Notes under the pieces: model-generated | Told to the model about the DNA's origin: nothing | Seen by the model: the letters and a program-made list of their open reading frames with translations, nothing else | Database searches by the model: none | Shown here: positions 12,269-14,149 of the stretch, in pieces | Layout of the letters: each line of letters starts with the position of its first letter | How positions within the stretch are numbered: position 1 is the first letter of the stretch | Translations under genes and position numbers: made by a program | NCBI GenBank assembly: GCA_017614275.1 | Contig: JAGACE010000167.1 | Location: 1 to 14,149 of the forward strand | Direction of reading: 5' to 3' | From: Clostridia bacterium | Lineage (GTDB): Bacteria > Bacillota > Clostridia > Oscillospirales > Acutalibacteraceae | Length of the DNA: 14,149 nucleotides

Positions 12269-14149
12269 TCAATCGGCATTGCCGGTATCTTCGATCTCGA
12301 TCTCCGTAGAGGTGGTCATGTAGGAAACGGTGACGGTGGAGCCCAGGGCCACTTTGGTGCCCCTGGTGATGCTCTGCCCGTAGGACGCTCCGGCGCTCTC
12401 CGTGGCGTTGCCCACCACTTCGAGGTTCAGGCCGGCGTTCCTCGCCGTGTATTTCGCCTGGCTCACCGTCAGTCCGGTCAGGTTCGGCATCTCGACCGTC
12501 CCGTCAGGCTTGGTCCTGTCCGTGTAGAGGATGACGATGCCGTCCTGCGGGATCAGTTTGCCGGATTCCGGCGCCTGCGCCTTGACCTTCTTGCCGTTGC
12601 CGACGATCTTCACGTTCAGCCCGGAGGAACTCAGGGCCTCCTGCGCGGTCTCCACCGTCATGCCGGTGACGCTCGGGGTCCGGGTGTCCATGCCGGCGGT
12701 CTCACCCTCTTCATACTCCGGTTCCACATTGAGATAGCGGAGCGTGTTGGCGATGACTTCCGCCGCCACGGGGGCCGCGGTCTTGCCGCCGGTGAAACTG
12801 CCGTTCTTCGGGTCGTCGATGATGATGATGACGGAGATCTCCGGGTCGTCCGCCGGCGCGAAGCCGCAGAACGAACCGATGTAGTCCTCCTCTTTGGTGG
12901 TCAGTTTTTCGGAGGTGCCGGTCTTCCCCGCCACCTTGTATCCGGCGATCGTCGCGTTCTTCGCGGTACCGTTCTTGACGACTTCGACCATCATCTGCGT
13001 GACGGTGTCGGCCGTGAGTTTCGAGATGACCTGCCGCTTGACCGTGGGCTGGGTGACCGAGACGACGTTGCCGTCGCTGTCCAGTTCCCTTGCCACGATG
13101 TACGGCTGCATCAGTTTGCCGTCGTTGGCGATGGCATTGAGCGCCGTGATGATCTGGATCGGGGTGACCTGGAAGGACTGTCCGAACGAACTGGAGGCCA
13201 GTTCGACGGCGCCCATCCGATCCACGGTATAGTAGGTGACTCCGGGCTTGGGCTCCGCTTCCGCAGCCAGGTCCACGCCGGTCGTCTCACCGAAGCCGAA
13301 GGCCTCGAAGTAACTGCTGAACTTCTCCGGACCGAGCCGCTGGGCGACCTGGATGAAGATCGGGTTGCAGGAGTTCATGAGGGAGGTCGTGAAGTCCTCC
13401 GACCCGTGGCCTCTCCGGTTGGAGCAGTGGTAGGTGATGTCGGCGACCCGGTAGCTGCCGCCGCAGACGAACATCTCGTCGGGGCTGACGACCCCTTCCT
13501 CGATGCCGGCCGCCGCGGTCACGCATTTGAAGACCGAGCCGGGTTCATAGGTGTCGGTGATGGTGCGGTTCCGCCACTGGGCGAACAACGCGCTGGTGGT
13601 CTCTTTGGCCCGCTCCTCGTCGTTCTCGATCTGGTCGAGGGACTCTTTGACGGAGGCGGTCGAGATCTTGTACGGGTCGTTGAGGTCGTAGTCCGGCTGG
13701 CTGCTCATGGCCAGGATGGCGCCGGTCTTGACGTCCATGACGATGCCGTACCCGTAGGTGGCGTTCTGGCTCGTGACCGCGTTCGACAGGGCCGAGTCCA
13801 GATAGTACTGGATGGCGTCGTCGATGGTCAGCTGGAGGCTGACGCCCTCCTGCGCGGCGTAGTAGGTGGCGAAATCGGAGGAGATCTGCCGCTGTTTCGC
13901 GTTCTGTGCCGTGATGTTCCGGCCGGTGAGACCGGTCAGTTTCGTGTTGTAGGCGGATTCCAGCCCCGCCATGCCCTTGTCGTCGGAACCGGTGAAGCCG
14001 ATGACCGTGGAGGCGAAATTGTCATAGGGGTAGAACCGGGTGACGTCGTCTTCGATGCCGATGAATCGGTTGTAGCCCTTGTTCTCCGTGCGGAGTTTTT
14101 CGATCTTCTTCTTCGTGTTGAAGTCGACTTTGGACTTCAGCACGATGTA
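12269..14149 (-). CDS. Class B penicillin-binding protein with two PASTA domains (FtsI/PBP2B/SpoVD type), 5' end outside window
   Basis: This is a monofunctional transpeptidase that cross-links septal (or spore cortex) peptidoglycan outside the membrane. The visible 626 residues lack the cytoplasmic tail and membrane anchor; the frame is open to the right edge, so the GTG at 14141-14143 is internal. A dimerisation/pedestal region is followed by the transpeptidase domain. The active-site motifs are SVFK (nucleophile Ser, about residue 205 of the visible part), SCN (about 260) and KTGT (about 409). Two PASTA repeats occupy about 490-545 and 550-612, followed by a short acidic tail. Two PASTA repeats match division PBPs such as B. 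subtilis PBP2B, which has two, more than SpoVD, which has one. Cysteines near the active site (about 229, 241, 261) are however reminiscent of SpoVD. It heads the dcw genes seen here, 17 nt before murF. Confidence 0.93.
   Translation of the reverse strand, partial: YIVLKSKVDFNTKKKIEKLRTENKGYNRFIGIEDDVTRFYPYDNFASTVIGFTGSDDKGMAGLESAYNTKLTGLTGRNITAQNAKQRQISSDFATYYAAQEGVSLQLTIDDAIQYYLDSALSNAVTSQNATYGYGIVMDVKTGAILAMSSQPDYDLNDPYKISTASVKESLDQIENDEERAKETTSALFAQWRNRTITDTYEPGSVFKCVTAAAGIEEGVVSPDEMFVCGGSYRVADITYHCSNRRGHGSEDFTTSLMNSCNPIFIQVAQRLGPEKFSSYFEAFGFGETTGVDLAAEAEPKPGVTYYTVDRMGAVELASSSFGQSFQVTPIQIITALNAIANDGKLMQPYIVARELDSDGNVVSVTQPTVKRQVISKLTADTVTQMMVEVVKNGTAKNATIAGYKVAGKTGTSEKLTTKEEDYIGSFCGFAPADDPEISVIIIIDDPKNGSFTGGKTAAPVAAEVIANTLRYLNVEPEYEEGETAGMDTRTPSVTGMTVETAQEALSSSGLNVKIVGNGKKVKAQAPESGKLIPQDGIVILYTDRTKPDGTVEMPNLTGLTVSQAKYTARNAGLNLEVVGNATESAGASYGQSITRGTKVALGSTVTVSYMTTSTEIEIEDTGNAD

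Noticed and set aside
9907..12323. Long + strand open frames (333 and 426 codons) opposite mraY and murF
   Set aside because: They have the same shadow pattern, with His/Arg/Asp/Gly-rich translations and no ribosome binding sites or recognisable domains.
1..14149. CRISPR arrays, insertion sequences, tRNA or rRNA genes, phage or defence genes
   Set aside because: I saw no spaced direct repeats, terminal inverted repeats, transposase motifs or RNA-gene signatures. The only repeat of note is the Thr-codon tract in divIB.

Overview
The window is a chromosomal housekeeping region from a high-GC Firmicute, most likely a clostridium of the Oscillospiraceae/Ruminococcaceae type. The evidence is the Firmicutes-style PheS cysteine cluster, an IreB-family phosphoprotein, a zinc-ribbon L31, a division and cell-wall (dcw) cluster with a PASTA penicillin-binding protein and no ftsA next to ftsZ, strong AGGAGG-type ribosome binding sites, and G/C-rich third codon positions. 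The genus assignment is inference. I see no mobile element, CRISPR array, tRNA or rRNA.

Layout. Bases 1-3790 run on the + strand: the 3' part of pheS, then pheT (both subunits of phenylalanyl-tRNA synthetase). After a clear sigma-A-type promoter come ireB and a 98-residue protein I do not recognise. A strong bidirectional terminator at about 3795-3830 closes this side and also ends the converging - strand transcript. Bases 3842-14149 run on the - strand. Read in transcription order from the right edge they are: a class B PBP with two PASTA repeats (5' end outside the window), murF, mraY, ftsW, murG, divIB/ftsQ, ftsZ, then rpmE (ribosomal protein L31) and a YigZ/IMPACT-family gene.

How the genes work together. 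MurF completes the UDP-MurNAc-pentapeptide, MraY moves it to the lipid carrier (lipid I), and MurG adds GlcNAc (lipid II). FtsW and the PASTA PBP then polymerise and cross-link at the septum, under DivIB and the FtsZ ring. Spacing from the PBP to divIB is -8 to +26 nt, so this looks like one operon; ftsZ and rpmE each have their own predicted promoter. IreB is known in enterococci as a target of a PASTA-domain kinase that senses the cell envelope, so the + strand ireB pair may also be linked to wall homeostasis.

The gene content is mostly conserved. The points worth a second look are: murE and murD absent from their usual dcw positions; a large Thr-rich insertion and tail in DivIB; an FtsZ with an unusual C-terminal peptide and altered nucleotide-loop residues; ireB paired with an uncharacterised small protein instead of ruvX; and nearly identical extended -10 elements in front of ftsZ and rpmE. 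No stretch longer than about 130 bases lacks a gene. I found no clear new multi-gene system.
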